From Bacteroides faecium (GTDB lineage: Bacteria; Bacteroidota; Bacteroidia; Bacteroidales; Bacteroidaceae): a stretch of 64,000 bases of DNA. The notes below the pieces were generated by a model. The model was given only the letters and a program-made list of their open reading frames with translations. It did no database searches and was not told where the DNA came from. How positions within the stretch are numbered: position 1 is the stretch's first letter; every line of letters starts with the position of its first letter. This document shows positions 1 to 7,942 of the stretch, piece by piece. Both the position numbers and the translations under genes were made by a program. The stretch is from contig NZ_CP050831.1 in the NCBI RefSeq assembly GCF_012113595.1, positions 1,984,001 to 2,048,000 on the forward strand, read 5' to 3'.

Positions 1-1904
1 AAATATTGGTGGAATAATTGCTCCGCGATAGGCATAACTTGGAATTCTTGATTGCCTTCGGTCATCACTTTTTCGTCCTCGGTGTCGAACCAGTAACGCT
101 CTCCCCTGTAAATATCGTGCATCGCTTGCGCATAAAGCTGCTCATAGTCGATGGGGGAACAGTCGATGGGAGCGGTTAAGTAGACGACGATATAGCGCCG
201 GCTGCCGGAAGTGTCGGTCAGTAAGTCCTTGTGGTTGCTTGTGCCGATGAATGAAGCATAGCGGCGCATCTCCTGTGTGGCTGTGGCACGGGGACGGCGG
301 GTGTTGACCACCGGCTTTTGGATGATATGCTTCAGGAAAGCCTGCTGGTGCACTCCGTTCTGGTCGAATTCGTCCATGTTGATAAGCGCAAAACGATTGA
401 GAGATAATTCGGCATCCCTTTTATTGCTGAAGTCGATGTGGTCCGTGTAATATATCTGCAATTCGGGCGGTAACAGATTCCGGCAAAAAGTAGATTTCCG
501 ATAGCCCTGCGGACCGACAAGTAACGGTACCGTACAATTGGAGTACTTGCGGTCAGTATGACGCCAGTGCGCTACCATGCTCAGAAACCAACGATAGAAC
601 AAGTCGGGCCAGTGGGCGTTGTTGCAGGGGACGCGGGCAGCCAGTTCACGAATCCGGTCGCGACCGTCCCAACGGACATCCACTCCGAAGAGGAAATCCT
701 CGATAGGGCTGAATATCGGGATGCGGTCGGAGTCCAGATAACGGGCGACGTCCCTGTCCCAAAGACTGAGCCCTTCCAGGCGGGCGTTCATGGCAATGCT
801 GTTTCGTACCCGGTTGGTGATGGGGCGGAAGCAGAAACAAAATGTGTTCCGTTCGCGATATTCCGTTACGGTCGTCATCGTGTTGTAACGGAATTCGTAT
901 CGGCGTTGCATAAATTCTTCCGTGCGAAGCTCCAGTTCCTGTTCGGTTGATAAGGGGGATTTCTGTCCGAACCCTTTGGCGTGGGTATATATGTTTTGTA
1001 CGGTCTGGCGGACAAGGAACTCTTTCTTCTTGGAGTAGAAATGAGCGATGGCCCAACGGGCGGTTTCTTCTTCCGGTATGCCTGCCTGAAAACAATTTTC
1101 CGCAAGGCGGACTAACAGTGGCTTGAGATCTTCGTCCGAATGGAGATGTACGTTGGGCTGGAGTTCGCTTAATGATTGGTAAGCCTTGTTCAGAGCACTC
1201 TCGAAGAGGGCGGACAAGGTATCGAAACTATCATAGCCCGGAATCAGCCGTTTGAATGGCGATGTTTCCGCTTGTACGGATTCTTTGTAGGTGATGTCCG
1301 ACGGCATTTCCAGCGGTTGACGCATGTAGATGACGGTGGCATCAGAGTTGTAATAAAGTTCCGGGTCGTAGGTCTGCCGGCAGAATTGCTCCAAAGTAGG
1401 GTTCTTAAGTTCGATGGAGTAGGAGAGAGCTGGCTGGTACAGGCTGACTGCTTTTCTGTAGGCGTGGGCTTGGAATATTTCCGCTTCTTCCCGAGTTTTG
1501 GGTAATGATTTGTCCGGGCGGGTGAAGCGCAGCCATATTTTCACGGAATGTCCGCCGGAACCCATGAAGGCGGCAAAAGTTTGCGTAAGTTCTGCCGCTT
1601 CCTGCTTCACGCGGTTTACTTCCGTCCGGTTTGCCAGGTGGTTGACTTCTATTTGCACAATGCCGTTGTATTCCGTCATTTGTGCGCCGTTGGCTGTTTT
1701 GCGGAAGTTGGCTGCCGGGACGACCTTGGTCAGTCGCCGGGCTTCTTCCAGTGTAGAGTCGGGTGATGCGTAACGTATATTTGTCCGAAGATTGCTAATC
1801 GGGCGGGCTTTCGTCTCATGCTTCATCGCTTCTATTTGTAGGTTTATATCCAGCGTCCGCATGGTTGACGTTTCGCCGTAGTCCCGCATCAAAGTAAGTT
1901 TCAT
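1..1904 (-). CDS. VirE/VapE-like protein (BT4734/BF3469-type), C-terminus outside window
   Basis: An open frame runs from an ATG at 1904 to the window edge (about 634 codons visible, no stop), so the C-terminal part is missing. The N-terminal half resembles the VirE N-terminal / BT4734-like domain, a primase-like module. The second half is a VirE/VapE-type P-loop domain with a Walker A (VGPQGYRKST, near residues 463-472) and a Walker B-like ALINMDEFDQ. Such proteins are common in Bacteroides accessory islands and prophage-like regions and are thought to act on DNA, but no precise role is established for this type. The PIN gene ends 25 bp upstream on the same strand. The start was chosen as the first ATG of the frame. 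The family call is firm; the function is inference. Confidence 0.8.
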   Translation of the reverse strand, partial: MKLTLMRDYGETSTMRTLDINLQIEAMKHETKARPISNLRTNIRYASPDSTLEEARRLTKVVPAANFRKTANGAQMTEYNGIVQIEVNHLANRTEVNRVKQEAAELTQTFAAFMGSGGHSVKIWLRFTRPDKSLPKTREEAEIFQAHAYRKAVSLYQPALSYSIELKNPTLEQFCRQTYDPELYYNSDATVIYMRQPLEMPSDITYKESVQAETSPFKRLIPGYDSFDTLSALFESALNKAYQSLSELQPNVHLHSDEDLKPLLVRLAENCFQAGIPEEETARWAIAHFYSKKKEFLVRQTVQNIYTHAKGFGQKSPLSTEQELELRTEEFMQRRYEFRYNTMTTVTEYRERNTFCFCFRPITNRVRNSIAMNARLEGLSLWDRDVARYLDSDRIPIFSPIEDFLFGVDVRWDGRDRIRELAARVPCNNAHWPDLFYRWFLSMVAHWRHTDRKYSNCTVPLLVGPQGYRKSTFCRNLLPPELQIYYTDHIDFSNKRDAELSLNRFALINMDEFDQNGVHQQAFLKHIIQKPVVNTRRPRATATQEMRRYASFIGTSNHKDLLTDTSGSRRYIVVYLTAPIDCSPIDYEQLYAQAMHDIYRGERYWFDTEDEKVMTEGNQEFQVMPIAEQLFHQY

Positions 1905-1929
1905 ATTAAATGTATTTGTTGCTTATTAT

Positions 1930-2433
1930 TTATTTGCTCCATATCTCTATTCTTTTTTCAATTTCTTTAGATGGTAGTCTTCCGTTTATTTGCCTGAGCA
2001 GTTGGAGTTTCTCGCAAGCTTTTTGGGGTGTGAGCAACTTCTCTTCTACCAGTTTGTCAAAAATGTATAGAATTCCGCGGACATTCGTTCCTTCTTTGAT
2101 TGCGGTTTTGCGAAGTTTGCCATCTCCGGTAAGTAAGATATAACCGTTATCTTGTGCATATAACCAAACGGAACAGTCCTGGATGCTAACGTTGGTCTTA
2201 TCCTGCATTTTTCGTTGAAAACCTACCAGTTCAATCATTTCGCGCATATCAAACTTTTTAATAAAAAGTTTGTCATAACCAAGTATCTTACTTTTTTGCT
2301 CCATTACTTTCAGTTCGTGGATGATAAAGTCTGTCGTGTGGATATGGATAGTTAATGAAAAGAATTCGTCCAACAGGTCTGCTGTGTATAAGTCGATAAA
2401 GATATTTGTATCGCTGACTACTACAATCTCCAT
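1930..2433 (-). CDS. PIN-domain protein, probable RNase toxin
   Basis: A 167-residue protein that begins with the hallmark PIN strand (SDTNIFID). Acidic residues fit the metal-binding set: D8, E40, D86 (QDCSVW) and D104 (LLTGDGKL). PIN proteins are Mg-dependent RNases, and many are toxins of toxin-antitoxin pairs. Its ATG shares one base with the stop of the upstream XRE-ImmA gene (TAATG), so the two are translationally coupled. XRE-metalloprotease genes next to PIN-like genes (DUF4411-type) are a recurring predicted toxin-antitoxin arrangement. The toxin role is inferred from family and context, not shown by the sequence alone. Confidence 0.8.
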   Translation of the reverse strand: MEIVVVSDTNIFIDLYTADLLDEFFSLTIHIHTTDFIIHELKVMEQKSKILGYDKLFIKKFDMREMIELVGFQRKMQDKTNVSIQDCSVWLYAQDNGYILLTGDGKLRKTAIKEGTNVRGILYIFDKLVEEKLLTPQKACEKLQLLRQINGRLPSKEIEKRIEIWSK

Positions 2434-3509
2434 TATATAAGATTTAATCGGTTACGTACATCTTCAATCGAAATATTCAAGAGAGAAGCTGCTTTTGAAG
2501 TTGTTATTATATCACTGGCAATGGCCCTGAATACAAGGCTCACAAAGCGTTTGGGCTTTTTCTCTTGAAATCTGGATGCAGTAACCAATCTTTTAAATCT
2601 CTCGTCTTGATTTTTCTTGATGTAGTAAGTGCGGCATCTTGCTTCTGTTATAATGTTGAGCTCTTTGGCTTTCATCATCATGGCGTCAATCGAGATGCCA
2701 TACAGGATTTGTAGGTCTGTCAGTTCATTTAATGATATATCTCTTCTGTTTTCTCCGATTATGCCACTGAAGACACAGCTTGGAATCAACATTTCGTTAG
2801 CGAAAACAGTGCAAAGTCCTTCTCTTTGCCTGGGACTTAATGCCGGGTCAAAACAGGTATTAAACAAAAGATGTCCCAGTTCGTGCAAAGCAGTCATTCT
2901 GCGACGTTCGGATTGTCCGATGTTGGAGTTTAAGACAATGATAGGATATTTATCGTTAACCATTCCACTCAAACCATCAAATCCTTCCGGTGCATCCACA
3001 TCTATAACTTTAATGAAATGTGTTTCCAACATTGCCTGGACATTATTGATGGCATCTTTGCCCAATTTCCATTCTTCGCGGAGACGGATAGCCTGCATTT
3101 TAATGTCCTGTGCATTGGAAATGATAGCATTGGAATAGGCAGTGGGTTGAAACTTATTCTCCAATCCTAAGATGTTTTCTATTTCCAGATAACGTTCTAC
3201 TTTATCACGTATCTTTTCCTTTATAGCATTGGTCTCAAATACTTTAACTTTATTCTTCTTTCTGAAACTGACCTCAAATTCGTCCAGTTCAAATAAGAAA
3301 GGACGGAAAAAATAGTCCGGGTCTAAGTTTAATGCATTGGAAATAGCTATAAGGACGGAGCTGTCCGGCATCATTTTCCCGTTCTCATATTTAGAAATAG
3401 ATTGCTTGCTAATCAGATTGCCGATTTTTTCGCAAAGCATATCCATAGACCAGCCTACCATAATTCGTGCGCTCTTTAAGCGTTTTGCAAAAATCTCTTC
3501 TATCTTCAT
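2433..3509 (-). CDS. XRE-family HTH regulator fused to ImmA/IrrE metallopeptidase
   Basis: A 358-residue protein with an N-terminal XRE helix-turn-helix (about residues 8-65) followed by an ImmA/IrrE (COG2856-like) zinc peptidase domain. The zinc motif HELGH lies at residues 209-213, with a downstream FANEMLIP glutamate. This fused architecture is typical of regulators that repress their own promoter and can be inactivated or act by proteolysis, as ImmA does on a phage-type repressor. It is the first gene of an operon with the PIN gene and is the likely antitoxin/regulator. A palindromic site at 3513-3533 overlaps the predicted transcription start and suits autorepression. Confidence 0.85.
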   Translation of the reverse strand: MKIEEIFAKRLKSARIMVGWSMDMLCEKIGNLISKQSISKYENGKMMPDSSVLIAISNALNLDPDYFFRPFLFELDEFEVSFRKKNKVKVFETNAIKEKIRDKVERYLEIENILGLENKFQPTAYSNAIISNAQDIKMQAIRLREEWKLGKDAINNVQAMLETHFIKVIDVDAPEGFDGLSGMVNDKYPIIVLNSNIGQSERRRMTALHELGHLLFNTCFDPALSPRQREGLCTVFANEMLIPSCVFSGIIGENRRDISLNELTDLQILYGISIDAMMMKAKELNIITEARCRTYYIKKNQDERFKRLVTASRFQEKKPKRFVSLVFRAIASDIITTSKAASLLNISIEDVRNRLNLI

Positions 3510-3512
3510 ATC

Positions 3513-3540
3513 GGTAACCTTTTATTGGTTTACAAAAATA
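3513..3540 (-). promoter_or_regulatory. Promoter and inverted-repeat operator of the XRE-ImmA/PIN operon
   Basis: On the minus strand a perfect Bacteroides -7 element (TATTTTTG) lies at 3540-3533. Immediately downstream, over the expected start site, is an imperfect inverted repeat (GTAACC ... GGTTTAC, 3514-3533). Position and symmetry suggest the XRE protein binds here and represses its own operon. Confidence 0.55.
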
Positions 3541-3728
3541 CGAATAATTATCGTAGCGTCAACCAAAGTGCGCATCTTTAATCTCTGATGCATATAAGAT
3601 TAATAATATTTAATGTATTGTATGTGCGGTAATTAGCTTTAATGGGAACTGGGGCACTGGAGGGATTCGAGTTCTTTGCTGCTTATTCTTTATTGTTTTC
3701 TATAAGGGTGTTAAGTTCAGGCCGTAGT

Positions 3729-3919
3729 GGAACAAAGTGTTCCAAGGCTTGAAACACTTCGTTTCACGGTGAGAAACACTTTGTTTCAAGTAATGAAACA
3801 CTTGGTTTCAAGCCTTGGAAACTTTAGTTTCAAGGGCTGGAAACTACAGTTCCAAGTGCTTGAAACTAAAGTTTCCTGCCGGGGAAATACTAGTTTCACG
3901 GCAGGAAATGGAATGTATC
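3729..3919. repeat. Palindrome array A, exact 22-bp period
   Basis: Eight clear units (a ninth is degenerate) start at 3729, 3751, 3773, 3795, 3817, 3839, 3861, 3883 and 3905, exactly 22 bp apart. Each has a 15-bp palindrome of form GRAAC-n5-GTTYC and a 7-bp spacer, often AAGnnnT. The loops differ from unit to unit while the arms are kept. Some spacers are complementary to one another (AAGGCTT/AAGCCTT). It lies in the non-coding stretch upstream of the XRE-ImmA operon. The 15+7 layout and the variable centres do not fit a CRISPR. Open frames crossing it have no recognisable protein. Confidence 0.85.
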
Positions 3920-3983
3920 CCCTGTTGATACTTTTGTTTGCACGTGGGCTTCTGTTTGTATGCCGGTTTTGATTTTGGCGGAC

Positions 3984-4080
3984 GGTGATAGGTGATAGAT
4001 GAGGTGATAGGTTACTGGCAACCTATCACCGTTCTGTAAGTCCGATGAATAGGGTGTTTCGGAAGGGTGGTGATAGGTTG
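3984..4080. repeat. GGTGATAG direct repeats with a perfect 11-bp hairpin
   Basis: GGTGATAG occurs at 3984, 3991, 4003 and 4069. The copy at 4003-4013 is mirrored by an exact inverted copy at 4020-4030 with a 6-base loop (GGTGATAGGTT / AACCTATCACC). Iterated sites plus a hairpin resemble binding sites of a replication or mobilisation protein, but no such role is shown here. Confidence 0.55.
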
Positions 4081-4176
4081 AAAGAGGATTTTCACTTTTG
4101 TATATAGGAGAGAGGGGAATATACGGAACTTCTTGCATTTATTCCCATATTACCACTGCATTTCAAAAAAAACATA

Positions 4177-4470
4177 TATCTTTGCAATACGCTTTCTGCT
4201 CATCAGCGTGGTGAAACTTGCGGAAAGCGGTTTTTATTATTAAGGGAATATGTAAAGTTTCATCTCTCAGAATCAAAATTTAGCGATTTTACTGTGGAGA
4301 GATGATGCGGCAGATATTCCACGCGAGCGGCTTATATCAACATATCCGTAACGGATGTGTTATATATAAACAATTGGCGTGGATGTCTGTTGTCATCATT
4401 ATCTTACGGGAGGGTGTCGCTAGCCTTGATTCTGGATAATGGTGCAACAGCATTCACGTCTTTTTTGTAT
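4177..4470 (+). ncRNA. Candidate structured non-coding RNA with its own promoter
   Basis: A perfect -7 element (TATCTTTG, 4177-4184) predicts transcription from about 4190. Four stems follow in series: 4190-4196 with 4223-4229 (CGCTTTC/GAAAGCG); 4261-4268 with 4297-4304 (CATCTCTC/GAGAGATG); 4318-4324 with 4377-4383 (TCCACGC/GCGTGGA), enclosing a 10-bp hairpin 4339-4348/4352-4361; and 4397-4403 with 4435-4441. A T6 run follows at about 4462. No convincing ORF occupies this stretch. I do not recognise a named RNA family. It could also be a long structured leader of the 4612 gene. Confidence 0.5.
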
Positions 4471-4611
4471 CCGGCCGGTTTGTTTGCCCCAAAAACTTAA
4501 CCTAACCAATCCCCACCCGTCCGAAATACAGAAATCGTGAATGCTCGTTGTCCCACATAAACAAACAATATTCTTTATTTTTATTGTGGAACACATTAAA
4601 ACAAATGCATT

Positions 4612-5070
4612 ATGCCGAAATGGATTAGCGTAGAGAAAGCAGCAGCGAAGTATGGATTCAATAAAGAAGTTATTTTGCTTTGGGCGGAAATGAAAAGATT
4701 TTCTGTGGGATATGGTGAGCCTTCCCCTGTCATTGACGAAAGAAGTTTTCAGGAATTTCTGTGCCGGATGAAGAAAGGGATTACGTCCGAATATATCGAC
4801 ACATTGGAAGAACTGTGTATGCAGAAAACGAGGATTTGCGATTTGTATGTCGAAATCATTGGCGACCAAGATAAAGAACTTCTGCGGCAAAGAGAGAAAA
4901 TAGCCAAGATAGACCAGATACAGGCGGCAATGAAAATGCAGAACGACCGGATAAGGGATTGTAAGAAAGTGTTTGCAGAATATGGAGACACTTTTCGGGA
5001 CAGTTGGGCGGAGAAACTGCGTAGAAGTCTGAGACGGTTGTTGGCAAACAGGAAGTCTTGGAAATCTTAA
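4612..5070 (+). CDS. Hypothetical HTH-like, coiled-coil protein
   Basis: A 152-residue protein I do not recognise by name. Residues 1-50 (WISVEKAAAKYGFNKE...) look like a small winged-helix or MerR/excisionase-type DNA-binding domain. Residues 65-125 are charged and heptad-like, rich in E, K, Q and R, and probably form a coiled coil. The basic C-terminus (RRSLRRLLANRKSWKS) ends inside an 18-bp tandem repeat that supplies the stop codon. It follows the candidate RNA with a leader of about 140 nt. A DNA-binding accessory protein is a reasonable guess only. Confidence 0.6.
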   Translation: MPKWISVEKAAAKYGFNKEVILLWAEMKRFSVGYGEPSPVIDERSFQEFLCRMKKGITSEYIDTLEELCMQKTRICDLYVEIIGDQDKELLRQREKIAKIDQIQAAMKMQNDRIRDCKKVFAEYGDTFRDSWAEKLRRSLRRLLANRKSWKS

Positions 5071-5164
5071 GAGTCTTGGAAATCTTAGGAACCTTGGAAG
5101 CATTAGGAGACTTGGAAGCATTAGGAGACTTGGAAGCATTAGGAGTCTTGGAAACATTAGGATG
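5057..5164. repeat. 18-bp tandem repeat, six copies, each with an in-frame stop
   Basis: CTTGGA recurs at 5057, 5075, 5093, 5111, 5129 and 5147, exactly 18 bp apart, with a decayed copy at 5165. In the frame of the upstream gene each unit reads roughly E-S/T-W-K-S/H-stop, so the stop codon is itself part of the repeat. Copy-number change would not alter the encoded protein beyond its last residues. Confidence 0.8.
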
Positions 5165-5291
5165 ATTTGGATTGATTTTAGGGAGATTCTGAATGAACTG
5201 GAATAGTTGGGAACAAGATTCTAGTAATATATTTTATCTATTCGTTTCACTTTCTTAACTCCGAATGTTTCGTAACCGGCGGAAAACCATC

Positions 5292-5299
5292 TACTTTTG
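5292..5299 (+). promoter_or_regulatory. Bacteroides -7 promoter element for the TonB receptor gene
   Basis: TACTTTTG matches TAnnTTTG exactly and lies 67 bp upstream of the receptor ATG. No clear -33 box is seen. Confidence 0.5.
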
Positions 5300-5365
5300 T
5301 CCCCATGTTTGCAGCATTTGAGTATCTGCTGCGTCTAATAAACAAAAAACTAAATCATTCTAGTT

Positions 5366-7930
5366 ATGAAACACAGACTGTTGCTACTATTACTATTCGT
5401 GTTTGCTACATTTGCGACGGGGTGGGCGCAAAAAGCTGTAGCTCCTTCTTTTACCATCAAAGGCGTACTTCTGGATTCGTTAACCCAAGAGGGAGAACCG
5501 TATGCAACTATCAGGATTACAAAGAAAAATGCTCCCGACAAGGCTGTAAAAATGGCGGTGACCGGGGCGAATGGTAAATTCCAGGAGAAACTGAATATAC
5601 CTGCCGGAGATTATGTGATTAGCATTTCTTCGATTGGTAAAGCTCCTGTTGTGAAAGACTTCACTCTGAAGTCGTCTACAAAAGTCGTTGATTTGGGTAC
5701 GTTGTATTCTTCGGAAGCCAATAATGAACTGAAGGGAGTGGAAGTCGTAGCCCAGAAGCCTTTGGTGAAGGTAGATGTGGATAAGATTGAATATAATATT
5801 GAAGATGACCCGGACTCAAAGTCGAATAGCATATTGGAGATGCTTCGGAAAGTTCCTCTGGTTACGGTGGACGGGGAAGATAATGTGCAGGTGAATGGAA
5901 GCAGTAGTTTCAAGATACATGTGAACGGAAAGCCCAACAACATGATGAGCAATAATCCGAAAGAAGTACTGAAAAGTATGCCGGCAAATACCATTAAGTA
6001 TATCGAGGTGATTACTTCGCCGGGGGCGAAGTATGATGCGGAAGGCGTTGGCGGTATTCTGAATATCGTTACTGTGGGTAGCGGATTCGAGGGATATACG
6101 GCGACATTCCGGGGAAATGTCACTAACAACGGAGCCGGAGCCGGCACTTATGCGATGGTGAAACAGGGGAAGATGACTGTTTCCGTCAATTATAACTACG
6201 ATTATAATAATAGCCCGCGAAGCTATTCGGACAGTTACCGTGAGAATTACGAGCCGGGAGCGAGGGACGAGAAATTTCTCGAATCTCAAAGCAGTTCCAA
6301 ATCGAAAGGAAATTTCCAGTATGGCAACTTGGAAGCGAGTTATGAGATTGATACGTTGAGGCTGCTGACGGCGGCTTTCGGGATGTATGGCAGCGGTGAC
6401 AAGAGCAACAGTGACGGAAATACGGTAATGTATAGGACGAACCATGAGGACGTCGCTTATCGTTACCGGACGGATAATCATAGTAAAAGCTCGTGGTATT
6501 CTATAAATGGGAATATAGACTATCAGCGTACTTCCCGGAAGAATAAGCAACGGATGCTTACCTTATCCTATAAGATAAATACGCAACCTCAAACCGATAA
6601 TTCCAGCAATACTTATCTGGATATATTTCCCGACGGAGAAAAAGATGAACTGGTTGAACGGCTGCGATTGGAAAATTACCATTCGGATGGAAAGACAAAT
6701 ACGATGGAGCAGACTTTCCAGGTGGATTATACGACTCCGATAGGGAAATTGCATACCATTGAGACGGGAGCGAAATACATATTCCGTCGCAATAGCAGTG
6801 ACAACGCGCTTTATGAGGCGGCAGGAGGGAGCGACGACTATGTGTACAAGGAAGACCGCAGCAGTGAGTACCGTCATCTGAATCATATTTTGTCGGCTTA
6901 TGTGGGATATACATTGAAGTATAAGGATTTCTCTTTCAAACCGGGAGTCCGTTATGAACAGACCATACAACGGGTGAAATATATCGTAGGACCGGGTGAG
7001 AACTTCCATACGAATTACAGCGACCTGGTTCCGTCCGTCTCTTTGGGAATGAAAATCGGCAAGACGCAGAATCTGCGTGCCGGTTATAATATGCGCATCT
7101 GGCGTCCGGGAATCTGGAGCCTGAATCCTTACTTTAACAATCAAGACCCGATGTCTATCAGTCAGGGAAATCCGGACTTGAAGAGTGAGAAAAGCCATGC
7201 TTTTGATATTGCGTACAGTAATTTCAGTGCCAAGTTCAATATAAACGTTTCGTTGCGCCATTCATTCGGCAATAACGGGATAGAGAGGGTGAGCCGCTTG
7301 ATAACTAATGAGAACGGAGAAATCTTTGATGATAATCCGGAACACATGGCGCCGGACGGGGCTATGTACAGCACTTATGACAATATCGGTAAGAACCGTG
7401 ATACCGGACTATCCCTTTATCTGAACTGGAATGCTTCTTCCAAAACTCGTATTTATATGAACGGGCGCGGAAGTTACAGGGATTTGAAGAGTGAAGCGCA
7501 AGGGTTGCACAATTATGGATGGAACGCTTCCTGCCATGGCGGTATCCAGCATACGCTTCCTTTGAAAATCCGTTTGAGCCTGAATGGGGGTGGGGGTACT
7601 CCGTATATCAGTTTGCAGGGAAAGGGTTTCAGTTATCAATATTACAGTCTGGGGATAAACCGTGCGTTCCTGAAAGAAGACCGCCTTACGCTGAACTTGT
7701 ATTGCAGTAATATTTTCGAGAAGTACAGGACGCGCAGCGACCGTACGGAAGGTGCTAATTTTGTATTGAAGAGTAGCGGAAAGTATCCAAGCCGTTATGT
7801 CGGGTTCAGTATCGGCTACCGGATAGGAGAACTGAAAGCCAGCGTGAAGAAAGCTGCCCGAAGCATCAGTAATGATGATGTGAAAGGTGGCGAAGGTGGT
7901 GGAAATGCAGGTGGCGGTGGTGGTCAGTAA
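5366..7930 (+). CDS. TonB-dependent outer-membrane receptor (non-SusC type)
   Basis: An 854-residue protein with a clear signal peptide (MKHRLLLLLLFVFATFATGWAQ). A carboxypeptidase D regulatory-like domain follows (about 30-110), then a plug domain (about 125-230, with GVGGILNIVT) and an outer-membrane beta-barrel of the OMP_b-brl_3 type. It is shorter than SusC proteins (around 1000 residues) and has no SusD partner, so it probably imports a small ligand or is a stand-alone receptor. The C-terminus ends in a Gly-rich tail (GGEGGGNAGGGGGQ) instead of the usual aromatic last residue of a barrel strand, which is unusual. It is monocistronic and converges with the ATPase gene 12 bp away. Ligand unknown. 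Confidence 0.85.
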   Translation: MKHRLLLLLLFVFATFATGWAQKAVAPSFTIKGVLLDSLTQEGEPYATIRITKKNAPDKAVKMAVTGANGKFQEKLNIPAGDYVISISSIGKAPVVKDFTLKSSTKVVDLGTLYSSEANNELKGVEVVAQKPLVKVDVDKIEYNIEDDPDSKSNSILEMLRKVPLVTVDGEDNVQVNGSSSFKIHVNGKPNNMMSNNPKEVLKSMPANTIKYIEVITSPGAKYDAEGVGGILNIVTVGSGFEGYTATFRGNVTNNGAGAGTYAMVKQGKMTVSVNYNYDYNNSPRSYSDSYRENYEPGARDEKFLESQSSSKSKGNFQYGNLEASYEIDTLRLLTAAFGMYGSGDKSNSDGNTVMYRTNHEDVAYRYRTDNHSKSSWYSINGNIDYQRTSRKNKQRMLTLSYKINTQPQTDNSSNTYLDIFPDGEKDELVERLRLENYHSDGKTNTMEQTFQVDYTTPIGKLHTIETGAKYIFRRNSSDNALYEAAGGSDDYVYKEDRSSEYRHLNHILSAYVGYTLKYKDFSFKPGVRYEQTIQRVKYIVGPGENFHTNYSDLVPSVSLGMKIGKTQNLRAGYNMRIWRPGIWSLNPYFNNQDPMSISQGNPDLKSEKSHAFDIAYSNFSAKFNINVSLRHSFGNNGIERVSRLITNENGEIFDDNPEHMAPDGAMYSTYDNIGKNRDTGLSLYLNWNASSKTRIYMNGRGSYRDLKSEAQGLHNYGWNASCHGGIQHTLPLKIRLSLNGGGGTPYISLQGKGFSYQYYSLGINRAFLKEDRLTLNLYCSNIFEKYRTRSDRTEGANFVLKSSGKYPSRYVGFSIGYRIGELKASVKKAARSISNDDVKGGEGGGNAGGGGGQ

Positions 7931-7942
7931 GACCACCACTGC

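Noticed and set aside
3645..3690. tRNA 3'-end remnant or att site
   Set aside because: GATTCGAGTTC resembles a T-arm on the minus strand, but stems do not pair properly and no matching second copy was found.
3729..3919. CRISPR array
   Set aside because: Spacers are only 7 bp, repeats are degenerate palindromes with variable centres, and no cas gene is near. Arrays B-D fail in the same way.
3727..3972. ORF through the 22-bp array
   Set aside because: Its sequence is only the translated repeat, with no start context or domain. The antisense frame at 3896-4138 is rejected for the same reason.
4420..5157. Minus-strand 245-residue ORF
   Set aside because: Its N-terminus is the 18-bp repeat read backwards (LLMLPSLLMLP) and the rest is antisense to the 4612 gene and the RNA candidate.
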